Of a stretch of DNA of 64,000 nt, positions 34,252 to 42,208 are shown piece after piece. This DNA comes from CAZCEC01 sp964497615 (GTDB lineage: Bacteria; Chloroflexota; Anaerolineae; Anaerolineales; UBA6663): the NCBI GenBank assembly GCA_964497615.1, contig CAZCEC010000030.1:1-64000 (forward strand). The letters are read 5' to 3'. A program made the position numbers and the translations under genes. Below the pieces are notes generated by a model. That model worked only from the letters and a program-made list of their open reading frames with translations, did not search any database and was not told the origin of the DNA. Position 1 is the first letter of the stretch; each line of letters begins with the position of its first letter.

Positions 34252-35156
34252 CGCCAACGCTAGAAGTAACCCCCCAGCGCCCATCGCTGCGCTTGCCTGC
34301 GGCCTACGCCGCGGCCGATCAATATATCCGTCAGCACGAGGACACGTTTCACTTCGTGTCGATGTTCCTGCCGCCTGATCGCCGCGCGGCGATGCGCGTG
34401 GCGTTCGCCTTCTTTCGCATGGCCGACAACCTGGTGGATAGCAGCCACGCCTCGCTGGCGGAATTCCAGGCCTGGCGTCAGCAGGCCATGCGCCCCGCCT
34501 CCGAGCAGACCGATCCCATTTTGGCTGCCTGGGCTGATGTGCGGCAGCGCTACGGCATCGAGCCGCGCTTTGTCAATGACTTGCTGGATGGCATTGAGAT
34601 GGACGCCGTGCCTCAGCGGTTTGCGACGATGGTGGAGTTGGGGGACTACTGCTATCGCGTGGCGGGCACCGTGGGGCTGCTTTCGCTGCCGCTGTTGCAT
34701 CTGGCGACTGGCGTGACCTTTGAGGAGGCTGCGCCCCATGCGTTGCGGTTATGCCTGGCGCTGCAGTTGACGAACATCCTACGCGATGTGGGTGATGACT
34801 TGGAGCGGGGACGGATTTACTTGCCGGCCGCCGAACTGGCCGCTTTTGGTTTGACCTACGCGGATATCGAAGCGCGCACCTATGATGAACGCTTTCGGTC
34901 GCTCATGCGGCAGATGACGGCGGTCGCGCGCCACCTGTATGCGTCGGCCTGGCCCCACTTGCGTCTGCTCTCACGCACCGGCCGGTTTGTAGCGGGGGCA
35001 GGGGGCGTCTATTACAAGGCAGTGTTGGATGAACTGGAAAGGCGTGATTTCGACGTTTACTCAAAGCCGGTGCGGTTTTCGACGGGGCGGAAGCTTGGGC
35101 TGCTACTGACGCGGTGGCCGTTGATTGCCTGGCCGCCCGCTGCCCACTCTGATTGA
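34248..35156 (+). CDS. Squalene/phytoene synthase family enzyme
   Basis: 302 residues from a GTG start coupled to the membrane protein. The two aspartate motifs that bind prenyl diphosphate are intact: DNLVD (60-64) and DVGDD (179-183) in ILRDVGDDLERGRIYLP, so it is probably active in head-to-head condensation of prenyl diphosphates. Whether the product is phytoene, dehydrosqualene or squalene cannot be told. No other carotenoid or hopanoid genes are near. It closes the XRE-ImmA-membrane protein operon, which is unusual. A terminator follows at 35206. Confidence 0.85.
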   Translation: MTPTLEVTPQRPSLRLPAAYAAADQYIRQHEDTFHFVSMFLPPDRRAAMRVAFAFFRMADNLVDSSHASLAEFQAWRQQAMRPASEQTDPILAAWADVRQRYGIEPRFVNDLLDGIEMDAVPQRFATMVELGDYCYRVAGTVGLLSLPLLHLATGVTFEEAAPHALRLCLALQLTNILRDVGDDLERGRIYLPAAELAAFGLTYADIEARTYDERFRSLMRQMTAVARHLYASAWPHLRLLSRTGRFVAGAGGVYYKAVLDELERRDFDVYSKPVRFSTGRKLGLLLTRWPLIAWPPAAHSD

Positions 35157-35205
35157 CATGCCCAGTTGGGAGCATTGCAGTGAAGGTGCTGGGAGTGATC
35201 CTGGT

Positions 35206-35237
35206 ACACCCCGCCGCCCCCCTCGGCAGGGTGTTTT
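35206..35237 (+). terminator. Rho-independent terminator after the prenyl synthase
   Basis: ACACCCCGCCG (35206-35216) pairs with CGGCAGGGTGT (35224-35234) with one mismatch around a 7-base loop and is followed by TTT. It separates the rightward element genes from the leftward defence operon. Confidence 0.65.
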
Positions 35238-35317
35238 GTAGCCAACGAAATGCAGAAACGAAATTGCGCGCGCATGAACATCAAGCGGGCAGGTTTACAG
35301 GAAGACAATCCCAGCCT

Positions 35318-36547
35318 TCACGGTAGTGGTGGGAAGTGAAAGAAAAGGTGGTGAACCTCAACTGTTCGCTTTGGGTCGTCAGGGAATACGTGTTGAGATT
35401 CGAAGTGGCTGGGATTCGATTGACGTAAATCATGTCGGAAAGTGGTGTGTTCGTTGATGGCGCGTTGCGCTTCTGCCAAAACCTTGGTGATCTCCTTGTT
35501 GCGGACAAAGGTAACAATTATTCCATAGTTCTGGCGCCAAGTCAGGTAGCCAAATAGCTGCGATATTGCGTCGCCGTAGGCCTTGGCCCCCGTCCAAATT
35601 TTGCATTCGCCAACCAGGATATCCCCTTTTGGCAGGTTCAAATGAATATCGGACTTGCCGCGTTTACTAAACGTCTCCCCAGTTGCGGATCCATCGACCA
35701 CGCCGTTCAATTGAGCTAGGATCAATGACCGAATATCTTCTTCTTCGAGCCCAGCAACCGATTGTGGCGTGGCCTCGAGACTTCGCCCCCAGCGTTGAAC
35801 AACCTCGACGACGGCCAACACCTCTTCCTTCTTGAGGGTGTATTCTTCCGGTCGCTTGGGAGTAGGCGGCCTCAGTATAGGTTGTAGTTCTTTCCTTGGG
35901 CCAAGGCTCACCGATCTAGCTTGAGCAGATGCCTTGAGCTTGATTGGAAAGCCAACCTGTTTGATCATCGCCTCGAAGTCTGAACGAGTGCGAGCAATAT
36001 GCTCTTTTCGAGCGTGGATCGCTTGCTTAATGGCCTCGCGAAATGATGGGTTTAGTCGATTGATGTCATTATTGCGACTCGTCAGCCACCACTCAAAGTC
36101 GGTTACGGCGGCGCCGATCTCGTCTCGTCCGGATGGTGTATCTCCCAAACCATAGAGAAACGGCAAGTCTGCATTCAAAACAATGGTGTCGTCCCGCAAT
36201 TCGAATTTGGGCAACACCATCCTCTGGCTGTTAGGCAACAATTTCAGCGCCTTGGCCGCTGTTCGATGCGGGATTATAGGGTATTCGATGCGTGCGACCT
36301 TGACCTCGCCTTGCACTCGGTCACCGAATGGATCAGTGAAGTCGCGTTGCTGTCGTACGAGTTCAGCTTCGACATCCCTTTTTGTGTCGCGCACCACAGG
36401 TGCAAGCGCGTGCTTGTTGAAAAGGTATTCTTCGTATTCGATCGCATCGATGCCCAGTATGTAGTCGTCTGGCTGGCTGCGCACTTCAGCATTGACTGTG
36501 GCCTCGGCTTGCCGGTAATAGTCTTCAATCGATTCCCCACGAAACAT
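35318..36547 (-). CDS. PD-(D/E)XK nuclease-like protein of the defence operon
   Basis: 409 residues. The C-terminal part has KSDIHLNLPKGDILVGECKIW, matching the D...E-x-K core of restriction-type nucleases, followed by a helix with AYGDAISQLFGYLTWR. The N-terminal 250 residues are helical and not recognised. It is the last gene of the type I restriction-modification operon, 156 bases after the DUF4411 gene. A role as an additional restriction or abortive nuclease is inferred. Confidence 0.65.
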   Translation of the reverse strand: MFRGESIEDYYRQAEATVNAEVRSQPDDYILGIDAIEYEEYLFNKHALAPVVRDTKRDVEAELVRQQRDFTDPFGDRVQGEVKVARIEYPIIPHRTAAKALKLLPNSQRMVLPKFELRDDTIVLNADLPFLYGLGDTPSGRDEIGAAVTDFEWWLTSRNNDINRLNPSFREAIKQAIHARKEHIARTRSDFEAMIKQVGFPIKLKASAQARSVSLGPRKELQPILRPPTPKRPEEYTLKKEEVLAVVEVVQRWGRSLEATPQSVAGLEEEDIRSLILAQLNGVVDGSATGETFSKRGKSDIHLNLPKGDILVGECKIWTGAKAYGDAISQLFGYLTWRQNYGIIVTFVRNKEITKVLAEAQRAINEHTTFRHDLRQSNPSHFESQHVFPDDPKRTVEVHHLFFHFPPLP

Positions 36548-36703
36548 GAGTCGCTCCTAGATCTCGCAATAACTTACAGAACGAGGTCAGGCGAGCTGCG
36601 CCCGTCTGCACCTCAATGGGTGCCACTCTCGGATTTCGACGGGGATCTGTGCAATGGGTGCAGCCAGACCGCGCTCACCCGCGAAATAGGGCAATCCTGG
36701 CTT

Positions 36704-37207
36704 CTATGGCATAGGCCCAAATTTCCAATTTTCCGCTCGGAACATGTCGTGTAGGGGCATGCAGCGAATCCCGTAATGCTTGCAGGTGTCCGGAATATGT
36801 TTATGTTTCTTGGCTTCCTCCGTTACCACGACAAATTCCTGTGGCAATAGCGCGTGATTGTGCATGCGATTGCTGGCTAGAGCCATTCCCACCAGAAAGG
36901 CATCGGCGTCCGCCGTTTCCTTGTTAACATCCACCAATCCACTGCGGTCTCGCAGGACCTCTTGCGCGGCCGCAACTTGGTCGGCGTCTAGCCCACGATA
37001 GATGCCTCGGTGTTGCTTCAGCCATTTCAACAAATCTTCGTCACTGCCACGCTCGATTTCTGCTTTGACCTCCATGCACGTCATGAGGCGGCCGTCCTTG
37101 ACCAGCTTGGCCATGGCTTTCCAAACCCCGGGAAATATGTCCTCCGGGTATTGCCGGCGCAGGTTTATGAGGGAGCTTGTGTCGATCACATAGACGACCG
37201 TTGCCAT
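36704..37207 (-). CDS. DUF4411 PIN-like toxin
   Basis: 167 residues. YVIDTSSLINLRRQYP at the N-terminus (Asp9) and TADADAFLVGMAL and VVTEEAKKHKHIPD later are typical of DUF4411, a PIN-related RNase family. It starts three bases after the stop of the XRE-ImmA/IrrE gene, which in known pairs acts as antitoxin. PIN RNases cut RNA using a cluster of acidic residues, several of which are visible here. Confidence 0.8.
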   Translation of the reverse strand: MATVVYVIDTSSLINLRRQYPEDIFPGVWKAMAKLVKDGRLMTCMEVKAEIERGSDEDLLKWLKQHRGIYRGLDADQVAAAQEVLRDRSGLVDVNKETADADAFLVGMALASNRMHNHALLPQEFVVVTEEAKKHKHIPDTCKHYGIRCMPLHDMFRAENWKFGPMP

Positions 37208-37210
37208 GCC

Positions 37211-38384
37211 TTAGCCCCCCACCAGCGCCTCAAGCTTCCCGAGATGCTTGAGTGACATGGACAGATAATCCGCCACGTCCCCATACGAAATCACCTGCCG
37301 CTGTCCGCCCTCTAATACCAACCCGACATAGCGCCGCCCTTGCTCCTGCAGGCATTTGCGCGCGGGCTGAATCACAACCTTTTTATTCTTGTCCGGCTTT
37401 TTGGCCGGAACCCGCGCCAAGAGCAGTTGTGTTTCGTTATGGTACGTCTCAGCATCAATTAGTCCAGTGATGTGCATCCGCCGCAAAACGACCTGGGTGC
37501 TGACCTTATAGCGGCGCGACAACTTGGCTGCCGTGTCGGCCAAAGGCTTGTCGCCATTTTGGTAGGCCTGTAGCGCCTTATCTTCCAATAGAACGTTGGC
37601 CGGCAGCAAAAAAGCTCCTGCGAACTGATTGCACCAGACTTCCACCCGGCTGCGATGGCTGCGTGTGCTGCGGGTATCGCCCGGCAGGCAGATGCCTGGC
37701 TCGTGCAGCAGCAGGTGCCCATACTCGTGAAACAGGGTGAAGATGCGTGCGTGGATGACATCGGTTCCGCTCACGACGATCACCGGCAGTGATTTTTCGA
37801 CAATCGAAAAGCCGCGCGCATCTTCGATTGGCATCGGAAACCGGAATACCAGAATATTCTTGGACTCCAGCGCCGCCCGCCAAGTCTCGAACATTTGGTT
37901 GGGCGACTTAGCCTCGAGTTGTCGCTTCAGTTCAATGCCCAGCCGCTCCCGCTCTTGTTCGGCGACTTTTTCGGGCGGCTCGCTCATCGCGATTTTGCGC
38001 AGCTTGGAGTGCGTATCGCCTTCAAGGTCCTGCAGCAGGTCCAGGGCAATGGTGCGCAAGCGGCGTGCTCGCCGAATGGCCAGGCGCGTTTCCCTGGCCA
38101 AAGTCTGTTCGTTGCGAGGAAGTTGCCGAAAGTCTAGTGNNNNNNNNNNCTGGCTCAAGGGGGGGCGTGGGCAAGAGCAGCGCCGCCAGCGGGCGCTTGA
38201 AATAGCCGGCCAGCCGGCGCAGCATGGTCAAAGACGGCTGGGTGCTGCCGGTTTCCCATGCCTGCACCGTCGTGACGTCCGTACGCAGCTTGCCAGCCAA
38301 ATCGTCAATGGCCCACCCGGCGCTTTCGCGCGCCCAGGTGAGCACGGCGGGGTTGATGTTTACACCAGTGGATCGTTTTGGCAT
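37211..38384 (-). CDS. XRE-ImmA/IrrE fusion antitoxin, broken by assembly gap
   Basis: The N-terminal part (38384 to about 38150) is an XRE helix-turn-helix (LAGKLRTDVTTVQAWETGST, then LAGYFKRPLAALLLP). The C-terminal part (from about 38139 down) is an ImmA/IrrE protease domain with HEYGH in FTLFHEYGHLLLH. The 10 Ns at 38140-38149 separate them, and the two halves are out of frame for exactly 10 bases; 9 or 12 missing bases would join them as one protein of about 390 residues. This is the usual architecture of COG2856 antitoxins next to DUF4411 or similar toxins. It starts 25 bases after hsdS. Confidence 0.75.
38140..38149. other. Assembly gap of 10 Ns
   Basis: Ten unknown bases inside the XRE-ImmA/IrrE gene. 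The flanking reading frames fit together if the true gap is 9 or 12 bases. Confidence 0.98.
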
Positions 38385-38409
38385 CTGGCTTACCTGTTAG
38401 GTAGCGAGC

Positions 38410-39801
38410 CTACAACTCCCCCCGGAACGCCCTCGCCAGGATCGCCTGATCTACCTTCTCCGCCCGCCGCCTCGCAGCCTCAACTGCCTCATCAATAGCA
38501 TCCGACTGCGCAAACAGTTCTTCTATCCTACGCACAATGCGGACTTGTTCAGCGAGGGGCGCCAGTGGGAAAGTAATCCTTTGCACCTTGCCGACGCTCA
38601 ACGTAAATAGCCCACTTGTTGACGAAGCAACGCTGGAAATTGCCCTTCGCCCGTCCGTGGAATTTAGGTAGAACTGAAAATAGGCTGGTACCACCCCATG
38701 GTCAAAACGAACCCGGATAATATGGTTTTGATGAACGCAATTTTCAATTTCGCCGTTCCAAAGAGCACAACGGCCAATTTCATTAAGACTGCCATTTCCT
38801 TCAACGATCAATACATCTCCGGCCTTAAGTTCCCATTTTTCCAGTTCCGCGTCGGAGACCTCGAACTCGTGTACCTCGCTGAGATCAAGTCGGCCTCGTA
38901 GCACGTTCGCAACCCTCAAGTACGGATGGGCATTCGTCTTCGGTATCCGTGCTGGGGTCTTTTGTATTCCGCCGACTACATCTGCGGTACTTTCGACAGT
39001 TGACCATTGCCAAAGGCGTGGCAAGGCGCGGAAGGTAGAAGGCCTGTTGTCCGACACATCCTTCTTGGTGCTTTTATCGATCCGGCCGCCCTCCCGCCGT
39101 CGCTGCTTGTCTTCCCGAATGCGTTCCAGCAGCACAGCTGCCGGCTCGTCGTTCGGGTCGTGCTCCGTCAGTTTGCCGCTAAACGCCGCCGCCAGCACCG
39201 CCTGCCGGAAGCGCTTGAGCAGCGCCATAACACGCTCAAGGGCATTGCTCGCGGAACTCCGTTCAGCAACTAGGCGCTGCATCCGTGCCAGAATTTGACG
39301 CTGTTCTTCAATTGGGGGCACTGGTACGGGTAGCGCTCGCAGATTGGTCGCGTTGATAGAGGCCAGATTTACAGTCTGACGCGCCACGCTCATGAAGTAA
39401 TCACGTGCATATTGAGCTTGGCTGGCCAGGCTTATCCATTCTGGCATGACCTCAGACGATTGCAGGCGCGCGGCAAAGACATGGTTCTGGTGAACGCACT
39501 CTTCGATTTCTCCTTGCCATACGGCGCCGCGCCCGAGCTTGTCCCGATCACCGCCCTCCGTAAACAAGACATCCTTCGGTTTTAGGGAATAACGCTCGAT
39601 CTCGGTGCGCCGAATCTCGATTTGCTTGACTTCTCGAAGGTCGAGATAGCCATTCTGAACATTGGCAACTCGGAGGTATGGTCGCTGCACTGTGTCAGCT
39701 TTACCGAGTGCCCGGCCTTTCGCCACACCGGTTCTCACCTCAGCTAGCGTTTCCAGTGGCTCCCAACGCCAACCAACTGGCAGCAAATAGGGTTCGGCCA
39801 T
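38410..39801 (-). CDS. hsdS: Type I restriction-modification specificity subunit
   Basis: 463 residues with two target-recognition halves, each with a similar core: RPYLRVANVQNGYLDL with HQNHVFAARL in the first, and HPYLRVANVLRGRLDL with HQNHIIRVRF in the second. Helical spacers (PPIEEQRQILARMQRLV and LAEQVRIVRRIEELF) connect and end the halves. The two domains bind the two parts of a bipartite site, which cannot be read from sequence. Its ATG overlaps the hsdM stop. Confidence 0.92.
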   Translation of the reverse strand: MAEPYLLPVGWRWEPLETLAEVRTGVAKGRALGKADTVQRPYLRVANVQNGYLDLREVKQIEIRRTEIERYSLKPKDVLFTEGGDRDKLGRGAVWQGEIEECVHQNHVFAARLQSSEVMPEWISLASQAQYARDYFMSVARQTVNLASINATNLRALPVPVPPIEEQRQILARMQRLVAERSSASNALERVMALLKRFRQAVLAAAFSGKLTEHDPNDEPAAVLLERIREDKQRRREGGRIDKSTKKDVSDNRPSTFRALPRLWQWSTVESTADVVGGIQKTPARIPKTNAHPYLRVANVLRGRLDLSEVHEFEVSDAELEKWELKAGDVLIVEGNGSLNEIGRCALWNGEIENCVHQNHIIRVRFDHGVVPAYFQFYLNSTDGRRAISSVASSTSGLFTLSVGKVQRITFPLAPLAEQVRIVRRIEELFAQSDAIDEAVEAARRRAEKVDQAILARAFRGEL

Positions 39802-41201
39802 CAGCTAGATTTGCTCCTACCATTGCCGCCACTCATCCCCAACTGCGCCGCCAATTCATTCAGCGCATCCAGCGCCGTCTCAAGGTGCGTCACCGCCTCG
39901 GCCACCAGGTCTTCCGGCTCGGGCAAATCATCCGGGTCGTCCAGGCTGTCATCCCGGAGCCAAAAGATGTCCAGGTTGTCGTCGCGTTCGGTGATCTGCT
40001 TCCGCGAGAAGCGATGAAAGCGCTCGCTCTCTTGCCGTGGCCGGCCCGCGTAGCAGGCCTCAAAGCTTTCAAAGGCGGCGGCGGTCAGCGGGCTGCCCTT
40101 GGTGATCTTGGGGACGTTGGTCCGCTGGTCGTAAATCCACACCTCATCGGTGGGCCGGCCCTTATCGAAGAACAGCACATTGGCTTTTACGCCCGCCGAG
40201 TACGGGCTAAAGGTGCCCACCGGCAGCCGCAGGATGGTATGCAGCCGGCAGTCCTGCATCAGCAATTGGCGCACATCGCGCCCGGCGTGGTCTTCAAACA
40301 GCACATTGTCGGGCAGCACCATCGCCGCGCTCCCGCCGGGCTTCAAGATCGTCAGCACGTGCTGAATGAAATTCAACTGCTTGTTGGACGTCACGATGGT
40401 CAGATCGTCGCGGTTGGGCACCTCGCCGCCGCCCTTGGTGCCAAACGGCGGGTTGGTCAGGATGCAGTCGTATTGCCGCCCGCCGGCCCCCTCCGCAATC
40501 GAGTCGCCATAGTGGATCTCCACTTCCAGGTTGTGCAGGTACAGGTTCATCAGCGCCAGCCGCCGTGTCTCCAGCACGATCTCGCCGCCCGAGAGCGTGC
40601 CTCGCTTCAGCCGCTGCTGCTCCTCGCGCGTCAGCGCCATGCCGCGCCGCTTCAAGTTCCACTCGGCCGCCGCAATCAGGAAGCCCGCCGTGCCCACCGC
40701 GGGGTCGTGAATGGTGTAATCCACGGCCTGGCCGACATCCGGCCGCACACAGCGCACAATGGCGCGGATGGCCTCGCGCGGGGTGAAGTACTGCCCGGCG
40801 CCCTTCTGCTCGGCGGCGAACTTTTGTAGCAGCCCCTCGTAAGCCTCGGCCTTGAGGTCCACGTCCAGTTCCGCCCACTCGGTCTCATTGATCAGCAGGA
40901 TGAGCTTCTTCAGATTCACCGGCTCGCGGAACTTCGAAAGCGCCCCGGCAAAGATGTCACCCAGCAGGCCCTTTTCCTTGCCCAGCTTGTTGAGCGTGGC
41001 CTGGTAGTGGTCCGTCAGCGTCGTGCCAGAGCGCTCCAACAGGCTGTCCCAGCCAAAACCGGCCGGCACCGCCACGCTCTTCTCGTCGGCGAGCTTCAGG
41101 AAGAGCAGGTAGGTCAACTGCTCGATGTAATCGCCATAGTTGATGCCATCGTGGCGCAGGGTGTTGCAAAAGCCCCAGAGTTTAGAGACGACGTCAGGCA
41201 T
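39801..41201 (-). CDS. hsdM: Type I restriction-modification methyltransferase subunit
   Basis: 466 residues, N6-adenine methyltransferase. The SAM motif appears in IHDPAVGTAGFLIAA and the catalytic motif as NPPFG in CILTNPPFGTKGG. The N-terminal HsdM domain has NTLRHDGINYGDYIEQLTYLLFLKLADE. I chose the ATG at 41201 (MPDVVSKLWGF); longer readings would add an atypical leader. It works with HsdS and HsdR in the same operon. Confidence 0.93.
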   Translation of the reverse strand: MPDVVSKLWGFCNTLRHDGINYGDYIEQLTYLLFLKLADEKSVAVPAGFGWDSLLERSGTTLTDHYQATLNKLGKEKGLLGDIFAGALSKFREPVNLKKLILLINETEWAELDVDLKAEAYEGLLQKFAAEQKGAGQYFTPREAIRAIVRCVRPDVGQAVDYTIHDPAVGTAGFLIAAAEWNLKRRGMALTREEQQRLKRGTLSGGEIVLETRRLALMNLYLHNLEVEIHYGDSIAEGAGGRQYDCILTNPPFGTKGGGEVPNRDDLTIVTSNKQLNFIQHVLTILKPGGSAAMVLPDNVLFEDHAGRDVRQLLMQDCRLHTILRLPVGTFSPYSAGVKANVLFFDKGRPTDEVWIYDQRTNVPKITKGSPLTAAAFESFEACYAGRPRQESERFHRFSRKQITERDDNLDIFWLRDDSLDDPDDLPEPEDLVAEAVTHLETALDALNELAAQLGMSGGNGRSKSS

Positions 41202-41223
41202 AGTGGTGACAGTTCTTATCTTC

Positions 41224-42117
41224 CTAGAGAGGGTTGCTTGGCTTGGTGCTGTTGCTGCGTGTTTGCAGCCAACGTCGCAGGGCCTTTTGCAGCCATGAAA
41301 AAAACGTCCAAACAGCAAAAGAGCCGGATAGGCCGCCAGAAATTGCGAGTGCCTTGCCCCAATTAGGCGTCCGCAGCCAGCCCGGGCGCATCTCCAGGAT
41401 GGACCGATAAACGTAGCCCGAGCTCATTCCTACCCAAGATCCGACTGTCGCTCCCATAATGCTGGCAACTACCCAGTTGTGTTTAGCTACCATCAGTTTC
41501 TGTCCTGCAAATGAACTGGCCACAGCGCCACCCACAATAGCCCCGATCGTAGCGCCGAAGGCGACTGGTGGCGCCCCATGATTACTTCTGAAAGTAACCT
41601 GCTTCAAGTGGAGCAGGTTAGCGCATTCCTTCGTTGATGCGCGAACTACCCCCTCAGTGTGGCGCACCAGCACCGTGAATTTATCGTAGGTAGTCTCAGA
41701 CGCCCGTAGCACATCTGTTGTCTCGTAGATGTGTGGTGTTGGCGGGATCGTGATAACCACCACTCTGTTCCCGTCAATGGTCAATGTGTCGCAGAATAGC
41801 TCTTCGAGTGGTGGCGAACACCTATTGTTGACGATGTCCCGAATTCTTAAGGGCGTTATCTTGCTTGGGTCCACATCATAAGTTGCCCGTCGGCCATCTG
41901 TGCCTATTTTGGGGTCAGCACCGATGATGAGATAGGCTTCCTCGCCAGCGACGATGATATTGCCGTTGGCTAGGGACAATATATCCTTTGTCAGCTCACC
42001 GCGTTCCCTTTTCTTGGTTTCGCTGTTTTCAGAATCCAGCTTATACCACTCGCGCTTGAATTCCAGGCGCCCATATTCATCTTGCGTGAGCAAACCTTGC
42101 AGTTGGTTCAGGTCCAT
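41224..42117 (-). CDS. AlbA_2 (Schlafen-like) protein with membrane helices
   Basis: 297 residues. The first 160 residues form an AlbA_2-type putative DNA/RNA-binding domain (LEFKREWY, then LTKDILSLANG and YLIIGADP). The C-terminal part has glycine-rich membrane segments (VAFGATIGAIVGGAVASSF, VVASIMGATVGSWVGMSSGY, ALAISGGLSGSFAVWTFF). The combination suggests a membrane-anchored effector. It lies between hsdR and hsdM with short gaps (91 and 22 bases), so it belongs to the RM operon. Its role is unknown; an abortive-defence function is a guess. Confidence 0.72.
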   Translation of the reverse strand: MDLNQLQGLLTQDEYGRLEFKREWYKLDSENSETKKRERGELTKDILSLANGNIIVAGEEAYLIIGADPKIGTDGRRATYDVDPSKITPLRIRDIVNNRCSPPLEELFCDTLTIDGNRVVVITIPPTPHIYETTDVLRASETTYDKFTVLVRHTEGVVRASTKECANLLHLKQVTFRSNHGAPPVAFGATIGAIVGGAVASSFAGQKLMVAKHNWVVASIMGATVGSWVGMSSGYVYRSILEMRPGWLRTPNWGKALAISGGLSGSFAVWTFFSWLQKALRRWLQTRSNSTKPSNPL

Positions 42118-42208
42118 ACTTTGCGCTGCCCAGCTTCGGTTTGATTTCGTTAGGCCTACCATTCGTTTTATCGTCCCTGATTTATCACGAGTCTATTTTT
42201 CCTGATTT

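Noticed and set aside
39678..40829. 383-codon plus-strand open frame opposite hsdM
   Set aside because: Arg/His/Gln-rich translation with no family features; hsdM is certain.
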